Positions 42,085-50,880 are shown, numbered from the stretch's first letter. The stretch: 64,000 nucleotides of DNA from JADGNF01 sp964582085 (GCA_964582085.1 CAZOPV010000005.1:62001-126000); one strand, 5' to 3'. Notes: a model not told the origin generated them from the letters alone. Numbers and translations are program-made.

Positions 42085-42777
42085 TATTTAGGCTGGAGTT
42101 AATAGCCTATTCCTTCATTAGGCCTAACAAAGTTGTAGTAAAGTATTAAGCCCGAATACCCCTTAAACAGGTGAACTTCTGTTTCTTAGGTTTTAGGGAA
42201 AACGTCTATGCAAGTAGTTGGCCTAGAAAGCTTGCAGTGATAATGCGCAATTCCAAGTTTAGTGCAATGAACTTCAAAGGCAGGTGTTTCGCCTTTGCTG
42301 GTTTAAATTGGGTTTAATTATCAGCGAGGATCTGTTTTGAAGCTTCATATTGCCTAATTGACTTTTTTTCAAGAGCAACATGTGTCCTCCCCCTCTTGAG
42401 CCACAAATCTTAAGTGAGCCAGTTATGGAGCGGGAATGATCATCTCTGATAGCTAATCACCCAACCAGTCATTGCTACACAGCTTGAAATTAGCTTGCCA
42501 ACGGCTGTTGTTATGCTCTCTTTGAAAACGCTCAGTTCTCTACGTCTTCCGACGCTTAATTAGAGGGGTTTAGTCCTGCTTCACAGATTAATGAGTAAAC
42601 TTGATGATGGCCAACAGTGTATCCTTTATGCCCGAGTAGCCTGCCATCTTGGGGGGATCCACATTCATAGCGCTTCCTTAATTTTATGATCTTTGTCCCA
42701 AGCGGTCCAAGTTTAGATCCACATTGTCGCCCTTTCGGTTTTTCCTGTATCCCCGCCATCTTTAAGTTTTTCAGCAT
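42085..42777 (-). pseudogene. IS481-like transposase, inactivated by stops and frameshifts
   Basis: The opening 73-residue frame (42777-42556) has a helix-turn-helix part ending KGYTVGHHQVYSLICEAGLN. Beyond its stop, other frames continue: RTERFQREHNNSRWQANFKL (catalytic first Asp of WQ-x-DF replaced by Asn), then RDDHSRSITGS, ILADN-stop-TQFKPA, GETPAFEVHCTKLGIAHY, SRPTTC and LILYYNFVRPNEG. These are the ordered landmarks of the IS481/IS3 rve domain. At least two frameshifts and several stops prevent expression of a full enzyme. Confidence 0.75.
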
Positions 42778-42796
42778 CTAACTCCAAACAGGCTAT

Positions 42797-42842
42797 ACTC
42801 TCCCTAATATTAGAGAGTGTAACCCATTTAATGGGTAGAACA
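42797..42842. repeat. Right terminal inverted repeat of the decayed IS, with two hairpins
   Basis: Holds the hairpin ACTCTC...GAGAGT (42797-42818) and the near-perfect palindrome ACCCATTTAATGGGT (42822-42836), then GTAGAACA. Read on the minus strand it begins TGTTCTACCC, as at the left end. Confidence 0.5.
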
Positions 42843-42931
42843 ACCGAGACTATTGACACTAAGATTTTTAAGTGGGATTTGTAATAGATATAGTAGTATA
42901 TTTGCTGAAACTCTCTGCTCAGACCACAAAG

Positions 42932-42943
42932 CTTATATATAAG
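42932..42943 (+). promoter_or_regulatory. TATA box of tfb
   Basis: CTTATATATAAG, a perfect palindrome, about 110 bp before the tfb ATG. Predicted start near 42968 gives an unusually long leader of about 80 nt containing ATGCGC (42963) and a complementary GCGCAT (43022). Confidence 0.55.
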
Positions 42944-43047
42944 GTAGCAAACTCTGCTAAGAATGCGCGGGCCGAATGTACTGTTTTCTTAAGCCCCACA
43001 CGAAAAATGGTGACGGTTTTGCGCATGTGTAGAATGGAGTTGAAAAG

Positions 43048-43986
43048 ATGAGTAAAGATGCCCCTAGAACCCACCAAAGGTTAGCCGATAAATGCCCCGA
43101 ATGTGGCGGTCAAAATCTTATTCACGATTATGACACAGGCGAAACTGTATGTGGTGATTGTGGTCTTGTTCTTTATGAACAAATGCTGGATAAAGGTCCA
43201 GAGTGGCGCGCGTTCACGCAGGAAGAGAAGGCGTCGCGAAGCCGCGTAGGTGTACCTACATCGTATTCAGTTCACGACAAAGGCTTGTCTACCGCAATCA
43301 GCCAAGTTGACCGCGACGCCTTTGGTAGAAAATTGCCTCTTTCAACAAGACTACAGATGTGGCGACTTAGAAAGTGGCAAATACGCTCACGTGTACACTC
43401 TTCAATAGATCGCAACCTAGCCCAAGCCATGGCGGAGCTAGATAGGCTCTCTGACAAGGTATACATCCCACCGCCAATTAAGGAAAAATCCGCAGTTATC
43501 TACCGTAAAGCCCTCGACAAAGGATTAGTTCGAGGCAGATCCATCGCTGCAATCGCTGCAGCAGCACTTTATGCCGCATGCCGTGGAAGCGGGACGCCGA
43601 GAACTTTGCGAGAAATTGCTGAAGCAAGTCTTGTAGACAAAAAAGACGTTGCCCGCTGCTATAGGCTACTTTTAAGAGAGCTTGAGGTGCACATGCCAAT
43701 TGCTGACCCATTAACATATGTTTCGAAGATTGCGGAGAAAACAGGGATATCAGGTAAAACCCAAGGTGCTGCTATTGCTATTTTGCGTGATGCACGCCGT
43801 AGACGTGCCGCGGCGGGAAAAGACCCGATGGGGTTGGCTGCCGCTGCATTATACATTGCCTGTCTTCAGAACAATGAAAAGAAAACGCAGAAAGATATAG
43901 CTGAAGCAGCTGGCGTAACTGAGGTTACCGTTAGAAATCGCTACAAAACATTGAAGAAACAGCTGAATTTGGAGTTGCCTGATTAG
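43048..43986 (+). CDS. tfb: Transcription initiation factor TFB (TFIIB homologue)
   Basis: Recruits RNA polymerase to TBP-bound promoters. Zinc ribbon C16-x2-C19...C35-x2-C38 (KCPECGG and VCGDCGL), B-reader/linker with EWRAFTQEEKASRSRVG, then two cyclin-like repeats (about 115-210 and 210-305) ending in an HTH (TQKDIAEAAGVTEVTVRNRY). 312 residues, normal. ATG at 43048 follows GGAGTTGAAAAG. Confidence 0.96.
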   Translation: MSKDAPRTHQRLADKCPECGGQNLIHDYDTGETVCGDCGLVLYEQMLDKGPEWRAFTQEEKASRSRVGVPTSYSVHDKGLSTAISQVDRDAFGRKLPLSTRLQMWRLRKWQIRSRVHSSIDRNLAQAMAELDRLSDKVYIPPPIKEKSAVIYRKALDKGLVRGRSIAAIAAAALYAACRGSGTPRTLREIAEASLVDKKDVARCYRLLLRELEVHMPIADPLTYVSKIAEKTGISGKTQGAAIAILRDARRRRAAAGKDPMGLAAAALYIACLQNNEKKTQKDIAEAAGVTEVTVRNRYKTLKKQLNLELPD

Positions 43987-43993
43987 CAACTTT

Positions 43994-44203
43994 TTATTCT
44001 TCTTCGCTAGTTTTTTCGAGTTCCATGTAAACTGGACCGATGTAGCCACACTTAGTGCAAACGTATTGTTGAGGTGTGAGCCACAAGTCTAGTCCACTGT
44101 ACAACTGTAGTTTTGGGTTGGCACATTTCGGACAGAAAATAATTTGTGGCTTCTTATGTTTCAGATTTTTGAATACATCTCGGAGATTTTCCAAGGTTTT
44201 CAT
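43994..44203 (-). CDS. Small zinc-ribbon protein (69 aa)
   Basis: Two knuckles, FCPKCANP and YVCTKCGYIGPVY, with a KLQLYSGLDLWLTPQQ segment between, as in short archaeal zinc-ribbon proteins of unknown function. The frame extends further upstream inside the aSUI1 gene, but ATG at 44203 gives the conserved part and lies 33 bp past the aSUI1 stop, so the two probably share a message. No strong ribosome site. Confidence 0.65.
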   Translation of the reverse strand: MKTLENLRDVFKNLKHKKPQIIFCPKCANPKLQLYSGLDLWLTPQQYVCTKCGYIGPVYMELEKTSEEE

Positions 44204-44235
44204 TTTGAGGACTTTCTTTGTTTGGTGGTAGTAAC

Positions 44236-44541
44236 TTATTGGGTTTGAATGTTTTCCGCCGGGTAGCCGATTTTTATGAGAAACTCTTTGGCGCGGTCGC
44301 GGTGATCGCCTTGAAGCATTATTTGTCCGTTCTTTGAGGTCCCACCACAAGCGCAGTATGCCTTAAGTTTATGTGCAACATCCTGCAAGTTAGAGCTGTC
44401 GTCTATACCATCCACGATTGTTGTTGGCCTGCCGAACTTACGGGTTTCAAGCCTTATACGGATTCGCTGTTGCTCTTTTTCAATTTCACCACAAACACAT
44501 AAGTCCTTGGGGAGCCCGCATGTTGTACAAACTTCAGCCAT
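44236..44541 (-). CDS. Translation initiation factor aSUI1/aIF1
   Basis: eIF1/SUI1 homologue that secures start-codon choice on the small subunit. A short N-terminal zinc motif (CTTCGLPKDLCVC) precedes the SUI1 domain: TTIVDGID, LKAYCACGGTSKNGQIMLQG and DRAKEFLIKIGY. 101 residues, normal. ATG at 44541 fits with a TATA box 30 bp upstream; TTG at 44550 is an alternative. Confidence 0.93.
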   Translation of the reverse strand: MAEVCTTCGLPKDLCVCGEIEKEQQRIRIRLETRKFGRPTTIVDGIDDSSNLQDVAHKLKAYCACGGTSKNGQIMLQGDHRDRAKEFLIKIGYPAENIQTQ

Positions 44542-44570
44542 GACACTCAACCTATGGATTAGAGTTGGAG

Positions 44571-44579
44571 GTATATAAG
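44571..44579 (-). promoter_or_regulatory. TATA box of the aSUI1 gene
   Basis: CTTATATAC on the minus strand, about 34 bp before ATG 44541, predicting a start within a few bases of TTG 44550 and a very short leader. Confidence 0.5.
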
Positions 44580-44882
44580 AGTTTCAAGAAAGTTCAGGGT
44601 TTATTTTGGTAGTGGTTTCATATAATGAAGATTGACCATTAATTTTAATTGTTCAGGGCAGCTATTTTGCCGTTCTCAGCGTTTAAATTATCTCTGTAGC
44701 CTCAAAATTTAAAGTTACAACAAATGTACCTTGCTTTCAACCTATTCTCTATTCAACTTGTGCCTTTCGGTAAATTACACATCAATAGGTTAAACCACTG
44801 GAAGCAATTTTGAAGAACCAAGAAAAAGGTTAGATTGGGCATCAGAAAAGGTTTAATTTCATTCGCCAGCAAATTGTTATAC
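44580..44882. other. Intergenic region, nothing recognised
   Basis: About 300 bp of AT-rich sequence between divergent genes. Frames here are short and lack ribosome sites. The nicotinate phosphoribosyltransferase frame is open from TTG 44835, but those residues are not conserved. Confidence 0.4.
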
Positions 44883-46274
44883 ATGAAAAATTTTCTTGCC
44901 TGCCAGAATGAAGAGAACATGGGGTTATTCACAGACCTTTATGAACTGACGATGTGTGCCAGCTACTTTGATAACAAGAAGTTAGAGCTAGCCACTTTTG
45001 ACTTGTTTATTAGGCGTTTGCCATCTGAGCGCAGTTACTTTTTATTCGCAGGACTTGAACAGGTACTGCTTTTTTTAGAGAAAATTTGTTTCACTGAAGA
45101 ACACCTTGCATATCTCGAAAGACAAGGGTTCGAGGAACACTTCCTAAAATACCTCAAAAACTTCAAGTTCACAGGCGACGTTTATGCTCTCCCTGAAGGT
45201 ACTATAGCTTTCCCGTGTGAACCACTTATTCGGGTAACCGCCCCAATAATTGAAGCGCAACTGATCGAGACCTTTCTTCTCAACACCGTTAACTTGCAGA
45301 CTATGATAGCTACGAAAGCCTCTAGGGTAGTGCAAGCCGCCAAGGGTAAAACTGTGGTCGAATTTGGTTTAAGACGGGAGCATGGAGTAGACGCCGGTAT
45401 GAAAGCTGCCCGCTGCAGCTACTTGGCAGGTTGTCACGGCACTTCAAATGTGCTAGCAGGCATGACCTACGGCATCCCACTTTTTGGCACAATGGCTCAC
45501 TCTTTCATAATGGCATTTGAGAATGAAATTGATGCATTCCGCGCCTTTACCAAAACCTTCCCCACCAAATCCACGTTGCTAATTGATACCTACAATGAGA
45601 CGGAGGGAGCAGAAAAAGCTGTTGTCATAGCTAAAGAACTGGAAGCCAAAGGTTACAAACTCGGCGGAGTACGCCTTGACAGCGGAGATTTAGCGGCAAC
45701 CAGCAAAAAAATCCGCGGCCTTCTTGACGAGAAGAGGTTGCATTATGTGAAAATTTTTGCCAGCGGCGACCTTGATGAATATAAGATAACTGAACTCTTA
45801 AGTAAAAACGCAAAAATTGACGCTTTCGGGGTAGGCACCAAGATGGGAACCTCAGCAGATCAACCGTACTTAGATGTTATATACAAGCTTTCTGAAACTT
45901 CAAACCAACAAGGCGTTTTTTCACCTGTTATGAAGCTAAGCGAGGGCAAAATCACTTTACCAGGCAGAAAACAGATCTACCGCTACAAAGATTCTGAAGG
46001 TTACTACATGAAAGATATGATTACCTTGGCGGATGAGGAAAGAGGTGGGGAGCCACTGCTAGTTAAGTTTATGGAAAAAGGTAAACTCATCAAAAAACTT
46101 CCAGAGCTCAAAGATATCCGAGACATTGCCGCAGAAAACCTATCTAAACTGCCAAAACAGTACAAGAAACTGGCAAACGCTCCATCATACCCCGTTGAAT
46201 TAAGTCCCAAACTGAAAAATTTAATTAAAGAACTAAAAGCTAAACTAAGCAAAAAAGAGACAAGCCCAAATTAA
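44883..46274 (+). CDS. pncB: Nicotinate phosphoribosyltransferase
   Basis: Converts nicotinate and PRPP to nicotinate mononucleotide in NAD salvage. GLFTDLYELTMCASYF near the N terminus, VEFGLRREHG, ATCHGTSN-like GCHGTSNVLAG, IDTYNETEGAEKAV and GVRLDSGDLAATSKK are family landmarks; the His in the AHS segment (TMAHSFIMAF) is the usual phosphorylation site region. ATG at 44883 is used; TTG 44835 and ATG 44919 are alternatives. The end is Lys-rich. Not clearly in an operon. Confidence 0.9.
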   Translation: MKNFLACQNEENMGLFTDLYELTMCASYFDNKKLELATFDLFIRRLPSERSYFLFAGLEQVLLFLEKICFTEEHLAYLERQGFEEHFLKYLKNFKFTGDVYALPEGTIAFPCEPLIRVTAPIIEAQLIETFLLNTVNLQTMIATKASRVVQAAKGKTVVEFGLRREHGVDAGMKAARCSYLAGCHGTSNVLAGMTYGIPLFGTMAHSFIMAFENEIDAFRAFTKTFPTKSTLLIDTYNETEGAEKAVVIAKELEAKGYKLGGVRLDSGDLAATSKKIRGLLDEKRLHYVKIFASGDLDEYKITELLSKNAKIDAFGVGTKMGTSADQPYLDVIYKLSETSNQQGVFSPVMKLSEGKITLPGRKQIYRYKDSEGYYMKDMITLADEERGGEPLLVKFMEKGKLIKKLPELKDIRDIAAENLSKLPKQYKKLANAPSYPVELSPKLKNLIKELKAKLSKKETSPN

Positions 46275-46376
46275 CGCAACTTTACCCCTTTCGCCCAAGG
46301 TAACCCATGAAGTAAATATGGCAAACACTTAAAAGTCTTCTTGAAAAAGGGTAATTGCCATCAGAGAGCGAATCCT

Positions 46377-47579
46377 ATGCAGAGTTGTCCAGCTATAGTT
46401 GCTGTAGGTCGAACCAAATTTGGAGAGCACTACGGCAAAGAACCCGAAAAGCTAATTGAAGAAGCATGGCTTGGCGCCTCCCGTGAATGTGGGATAGAAC
46501 GCAAAGACTTGCAGGCATGTTACATCTCAGACTATTTTCTCCCGATTACCAATAAGCTCGGTCTAGAGGAAGGCTTCCTCTCAGAACTCACAGAACTTCA
46601 TGTGCCAATGGAAGCCACCCGCTCTTTCAGCGCTGCTCTCAAAACGGCATGTCATGCAATACAAGCAGGTATTTACGACACCGTACTTGTAGGCGGTATA
46701 GAAAAAATGACTGACCGATGGGATAAAATCAGGGATGACCTAATGCTTCTTGAGGATCCATGGAGTTACTATGCAGGAGGCACTCCTGAAGCGAATCACG
46801 AACTTATGCTACGCGCGTACATCAAAAAATTTGGAATCAAAGAAGAAAACCTCGATAAACTTAACGTGGCTCTCGCTCAGGTTGCCGTTAAAAACCACTT
46901 TAATGCCACCAAGAACCCATATGCCCAGTACCAACGAGGTATCACCGTGGAACAGGTAATAAATGCCCGCAAAAGTTGCGGTAGGTCACTGGGACTCTTT
47001 GATTTTGCTCCTATATCTGACGGAGCCTCTGCGCTCATTCTCACAAGTTCAGAGAAAGCTGAAAAAATAGCCAATAACCCCGTTTATGTATTAAGCAGCA
47101 CATCCGCAACTGACTATCTGGATTATGCTACACGTAAAGACCTGACTCATTTCGTTGCAACCAAACTTGCCATGGAAAAAGCCCTGAAGAGCTCCAGAGT
47201 AAATCCTTCAGAACTCCAAGTGCTGGAACTCTATGACCAGTCCACAGTTATAGAGATGATCTCTCTTGAAGATTTAGGGTTATGCCAAGAGGGAACGGCG
47301 TGGAAATACATTTACGAGAGCTACCAAAAAATCCAAGGATATTATGATATTGACGGAAGAAAAATTTTTACTAACATGAACGGTGGCTTAAAAGCTGACG
47401 GCAACCCTCTAGGAGCTACAGGAGGCGCACAAATTTTTGAAATTGTAAAACAACTCAGAGGCGAGGCAGGGGAACGACAGATCCTCACGGATAACAGACC
47501 ACAATACGGTTGTGCGCTGGAAATCGAGGGCTTTGGCACCAAAAGCTATGTCAGTATCTTAGCGAGGAATAAGTCATGA
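46377..47579 (+). CDS. Thiolase-family protein (SCP2/archaeal acetoacetyl-CoA thiolase type), atypical active site
   Basis: Expected to condense two acetyl-CoA for the mevalonate pathway together with the following HMG-CoA synthase. The nucleophile C92 is present (LKTACHAIQAG), as are GGIEKMTD and RQILTDNRPQYGC. However the normally invariant GHPxGATG reads GNPLGATG, so the catalytic His is Asn, and the usual HNxGG region reads LEIEGFG. Either catalysis differs or the protein is a structural partner. ATG at 46377 follows AGAGAGCG. The stop overlaps the next start (ATGA). 400 residues. Confidence 0.8.
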   Translation: MQSCPAIVAVGRTKFGEHYGKEPEKLIEEAWLGASRECGIERKDLQACYISDYFLPITNKLGLEEGFLSELTELHVPMEATRSFSAALKTACHAIQAGIYDTVLVGGIEKMTDRWDKIRDDLMLLEDPWSYYAGGTPEANHELMLRAYIKKFGIKEENLDKLNVALAQVAVKNHFNATKNPYAQYQRGITVEQVINARKSCGRSLGLFDFAPISDGASALILTSSEKAEKIANNPVYVLSSTSATDYLDYATRKDLTHFVATKLAMEKALKSSRVNPSELQVLELYDQSTVIEMISLEDLGLCQEGTAWKYIYESYQKIQGYYDIDGRKIFTNMNGGLKADGNPLGATGGAQIFEIVKQLRGEAGERQILTDNRPQYGCALEIEGFGTKSYVSILARNKS

Positions 47580-49084
47580 GCAGTGAACCAATTGAACGCA
47601 GAGTCTCCTACTTAGGCGACAGACTGAGAATCAGCCGATGCACAATCTGTGGCAAAGAATACTTCGAAGTTCGAGACTACTGCAGCAACTGTGGCAGGAA
47701 AAGCTACGAGAAAATGGCGCCCGCTGACCTCTTCTTTGACAAAGGTACACTGGAACTGTGTACATTGGTAAATGAACCCACCAATAAATTCACAAAACTG
47801 GAAAGATACATTTACGGCATAATCTCATTTCACAACGGCAAAATCCGTGTTCCAGGCAGACTCACCGACCAACTCATAAAAGATGGCCAAACTTTGGAAC
47901 TGCCAAATTTGGAAGGCAAAGAGGTTGTGCCTAGATTCCGAAGGCGTTACATGGTAAACAAAAGCGATGTAGTGCCAACTATCTCGCTAGCTTTCACTTT
48001 CACAGACGAATATTACCCGCACCAAGAGTACAAAATAGTTCAACCTACCAAAGAATACAAATCGCCGGGAATCATAGGCTACGGCGTTTATTCTTCGAAG
48101 TTCCGCATAAGAGAAGGGGGCATCGAACGCGCCGTGCCTTACGTAGATGAAGACTCCGTGACTGCTGCTGTTGAAGCGGGAAAACTTGCGTTGGTACATG
48201 CAGCTATAGATAGCACCCAAGTTGGTAAGGTCTATGTGGGATCAGAATCTAATCCTTACGCCGTTAAACCTATAGCCTCCAAAGTGGCGCAAGTTCTCAA
48301 ACTCGGTAAAGAAGACGAAGATACTCAAAGCGTCGATGCTGTGGACACCGAGTTTGCATGCAAAGCAGCCACCAGCATGTTTAAGGACGCCGCAGCACTA
48401 GTAAATTACCCAAACAGCGACATCGACTATGCCATGGTTATAGGCGCAGACAACAGTCAAGCCGCACCGCGCGGGTGTCCAGGAGGCGAGTTGGATCTGT
48501 TTGTCGGTTATGGTGGAGCCGCGTTTCTGTTCGGCAAAAAAGATGTAATAGCAGAAATTGAAGGATGGTACTCTTGCACTTCAGACACACCAGATTTCTG
48601 GCGCCGTGACGGCGAACCTTTCCCTATGCATGGAGGCAGATTTACAGGCGATCCAGCTTATTTTAAACACATACGTAAAGCCGCAGCCAAACTCATGGAC
48701 AAGCTGCGGTTTAAAGCGAGAGACATTAACTATTTTGTGCCGCATCAGCCTAACCCCGCGTTTCCGACTAAAGTCGCCAGAGACCTTGGTTTCAAAGAAG
48801 AACAGTACAACAGCGCCCTTATTGTTAACAAATTCGGTAACACTTACTCGGGTTGTTCGCCTATGGGTTTAGCCGCGGTACTCGACATAGCCAAAGCTGA
48901 TGAGCTCATACTTGTCGCCAGTTACGGCTCTGGCGCAGGAAGCGACGCCTATATACTCAGAACAACAAACCAGCTTCTGGATAAAAGGCAAAGACAAAAA
49001 ATGACTGTAAAATATCAGACAGAAAATCCCCATATAGAGTACGTGGATTACACGACATACCGCCGTTTAAAATTAGGCATGTAA
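47576..49084 (+). CDS. Fused DUF35 (zinc ribbon-OB fold) and HMG-CoA synthase
   Basis: Makes HMG-CoA for isoprenoid lipids. Residues 18-145 are a DUF35 scaffold: zinc ribbon C22-x2-C25 and C36-x2-C39, then an OB fold (IYGIISFHNGKIRVPGRL). Residues 165-502 are archaeal HMG-CoA synthase: GIIGYGVYSSKFRI, YVGSESNPYAVKP, catalytic C262 in TEFACKAATS, H390 in FVPHQPNPAFP, and GNTYSGCSPMGL. In methanogens these are separate proteins in one complex with thiolase; here two are fused. Coupled to thiolase by a 4-bp overlap. Confidence 0.88.
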   Translation: MSSEPIERRVSYLGDRLRISRCTICGKEYFEVRDYCSNCGRKSYEKMAPADLFFDKGTLELCTLVNEPTNKFTKLERYIYGIISFHNGKIRVPGRLTDQLIKDGQTLELPNLEGKEVVPRFRRRYMVNKSDVVPTISLAFTFTDEYYPHQEYKIVQPTKEYKSPGIIGYGVYSSKFRIREGGIERAVPYVDEDSVTAAVEAGKLALVHAAIDSTQVGKVYVGSESNPYAVKPIASKVAQVLKLGKEDEDTQSVDAVDTEFACKAATSMFKDAAALVNYPNSDIDYAMVIGADNSQAAPRGCPGGELDLFVGYGGAAFLFGKKDVIAEIEGWYSCTSDTPDFWRRDGEPFPMHGGRFTGDPAYFKHIRKAAAKLMDKLRFKARDINYFVPHQPNPAFPTKVARDLGFKEEQYNSALIVNKFGNTYSGCSPMGLAAVLDIAKADELILVASYGSGAGSDAYILRTTNQLLDKRQRQKMTVKYQTENPHIEYVDYTTYRRLKLGM

Positions 49085-49160
49085 AGTGAGTGATGATGCG
49101 CCTCATATTTGGAAAGCCTTAATAAACGCCCGTGCAAAGTGGTAGACGGAGCCTAAGCAA

Positions 49161-50420
49161 TTGTTTGCCACAGACACCCTCAAGATTTTTTATTCTCCGC
49201 GCAACGTTTTCAAAAAAATAATTGAGAACCCAAAATATTGGGGTGCCCTCCTAGTTTTGCTATTGTTTGTAGGTTTACAAGTACTCTTTGATTATTCACA
49301 ACAGTCAAAAACTTATTTTGAGCAAACCACCCCAAATGTAGGTTTAATCTATAATTGGAATTCAAATGCGACTCTCTGGAACGCCAAGACAGGAGTCAAC
49401 ATTAGCAGCAACTATGATGATTTCATTAACCAAACTATCTATGTGGGTCCTCCATACTACGTTTATTACAGTGTTTTTGGCAACAGCAGCCTCCAGTTTG
49501 ACGCCACAAACAGTAATTTTGTCTCAATGACTTTAGAAACACCAGAGGTAGATTGTGGCCCAACAGGGTTCCAAAACTTAACCTTAGCAATCAAAATTGC
49601 TCAGCCTCAAAGTGCTCCCCAAAAGGTAACCTTGACCTTATTCACATCAAACAGCAATGATAGCTATTTCCAGCAAGACTTAACTTCTGCCTTTGCGGGT
49701 ACACACAGCTCATGGAATAACTTAACAATCCCCGTGGGCTCCAACACACCTCTGTGGCAGAGCGTAGGCAATCCCGGTTGGAGAAACGTAAGCGCTGTGA
49801 AGCTAGATTTTGAGTTCCCAACAAGCAACAATGTAACCATAAATGTAGGGGGACTGTTTTTCCGAAGCCGATATGTGACTTCGCCCGAGATTGACAGCGG
49901 TACAGTACTCTTGAACGCTGCCTACACTTACGGTACTCAGTTCATTTTTGAGTGGATCATCCTGACCGCAATTGTTTACATACTTATAAAATTATTTAAA
50001 GGCGCCTTAATTTGGAAACCGCTGTTCATAGCTATTGGCTCTGCCTTAGCCGTTCTCTTAATTCGTTCTATTGTTTTCTTTGCGGCTACAACGGTTTTGC
50101 CCAACGTCTACTATCCCTACGAACTCGCCTACGGCGTCTCCTACTCTCTTTTTGGAACTATGGCTTATCCTGCAACTCAAGTGTCAATGCTGTCGGCACA
50201 AACTTTGGCTGTTTACAACCACATAACCGAGGCGACATTGGCGTTCCAAGCTATAACCGAGTTTGCTGCTATAGCCATCTATACGTGGCTAGGCGGTTTA
50301 ATTATGGTAATCACAAATTCGTTGTTACCAGAGTTTTCGCTCATCAAAAGGATGGCAGTCGCGGTGATAGGAATAGTTATCACTAGTCTGCTATTGGTTA
50401 TACTCATCGGCGTCGTCTAG
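49161..50420 (+). CDS. Yip1-like membrane protein with a sequon-rich external domain
   Basis: 419 residues. One helix near residues 28-46, then about 200 residues of external beta-rich domain, then five or so helices (about 275-419) like archaeal Yip1-domain proteins. The external part holds around nine N-X-S/T sequons (for example NAT, NIS, NQT, NSS, NLT, NDS, NVS, NVT), a likely AglB substrate. TTG at 49161 follows GGAG. Function unknown. Confidence 0.6.
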   Translation: MFATDTLKIFYSPRNVFKKIIENPKYWGALLVLLLFVGLQVLFDYSQQSKTYFEQTTPNVGLIYNWNSNATLWNAKTGVNISSNYDDFINQTIYVGPPYYVYYSVFGNSSLQFDATNSNFVSMTLETPEVDCGPTGFQNLTLAIKIAQPQSAPQKVTLTLFTSNSNDSYFQQDLTSAFAGTHSSWNNLTIPVGSNTPLWQSVGNPGWRNVSAVKLDFEFPTSNNVTINVGGLFFRSRYVTSPEIDSGTVLLNAAYTYGTQFIFEWIILTAIVYILIKLFKGALIWKPLFIAIGSALAVLLIRSIVFFAATTVLPNVYYPYELAYGVSYSLFGTMAYPATQVSMLSAQTLAVYNHITEATLAFQAITEFAAIAIYTWLGGLIMVITNSLLPEFSLIKRMAVAVIGIVITSLLLVILIGVV

Positions 50421-50503
50421 ATTTACTATCTGCAAAACATCTTGAAGCAACTTGAGAGGTTATTTCACACTTGAAATGAAACGAGCTTATCAAAGGTTAG
50501 CAA

Positions 50504-50513
50504 GATTTATATG
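50504..50513 (+). promoter_or_regulatory. TATA box upstream of the OB-fold gene
   Basis: GATTTATATG, predicted start about 50535, leader about 50 nt, which carries the GGTGG ribosome site. Confidence 0.4.
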
Positions 50514-50586
50514 ATTGCGAGACTTTTCTGCAAATAAACTGATATCATCAGTTCTCAGATTCAGTCTACAGGTGGAATGGTTAAAT

Positions 50587-50880
50587 TTGAAAATTAGTGA
50601 ACTGCGTGACGGAATGAAAAGAGTTGAAGTTGAAGCCGAAGTTGTAGAGAAGGGCACACCTAGGCAAGTGATGTCCAAATATAAAGACGAAGCTTACACA
50701 GTTGCTGACGCTATAGTACAAGATGAGACAGGCACCATAAAGCTGACGCTTTGGAATGAACAAATTGACCAAGTAAATCAGGGCGACAGGATCAAAGTTG
50801 AGAATGGATACATAACGAGTTTTAAGGGTGAAATCCAGCTTAACGTGGGCAAATACGGCAAACTGACCGTCAACCCCTGA
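50587..50880 (+). CDS. Single OB-fold nucleic acid-binding protein (RPA/SSB-like)
   Basis: 97 residues: MKISELRDGMKRVEVEAEVV starts the OB fold and DETGTIKLTLWNEQ with GDRIKVENGYI are typical of archaeal RPA-like and eukaryotic SOSS-B single-strand DNA-binding proteins. No zinc finger or acidic tail. The TTG at 50587 matches the usual family start; the frame upstream is not conserved. It may be the main SSB or a partner of a larger RPA. Confidence 0.8.
   Translation: MKISELRDGMKRVEVEAEVVEKGTPRQVMSKYKDEAYTVADAIVQDETGTIKLTLWNEQIDQVNQGDRIKVENGYITSFKGEIQLNVGKYGKLTVNP

Larger units (their letters stand above)
42055..42842 (-). mobile_element. Decayed insertion sequence, IS481-like, about 0.8 kb
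   Basis: Bounded by inverted ends: left TGTTCTACCC and right GGGTAGAACA, each continuing into a small palindrome (CCCCAAAATGGGG left, ACCCATTTAATGGGT right) and a TACA/TGTA block. The inside is a broken DDE transposase on the minus strand. No clear target-site duplication remains, so the insertion is old. No second copy is seen in the window. It lies between tRNA-Gln and tfb. Confidence 0.65.

Noticed and set aside
44203..44350. Upstream extension of the small zinc-ribbon frame into the aSUI1 gene
   Set aside because: It is the antisense-free alternate frame of a clear gene (aSUI1) and lacks similarity; conserved part starts at ATG 44203.
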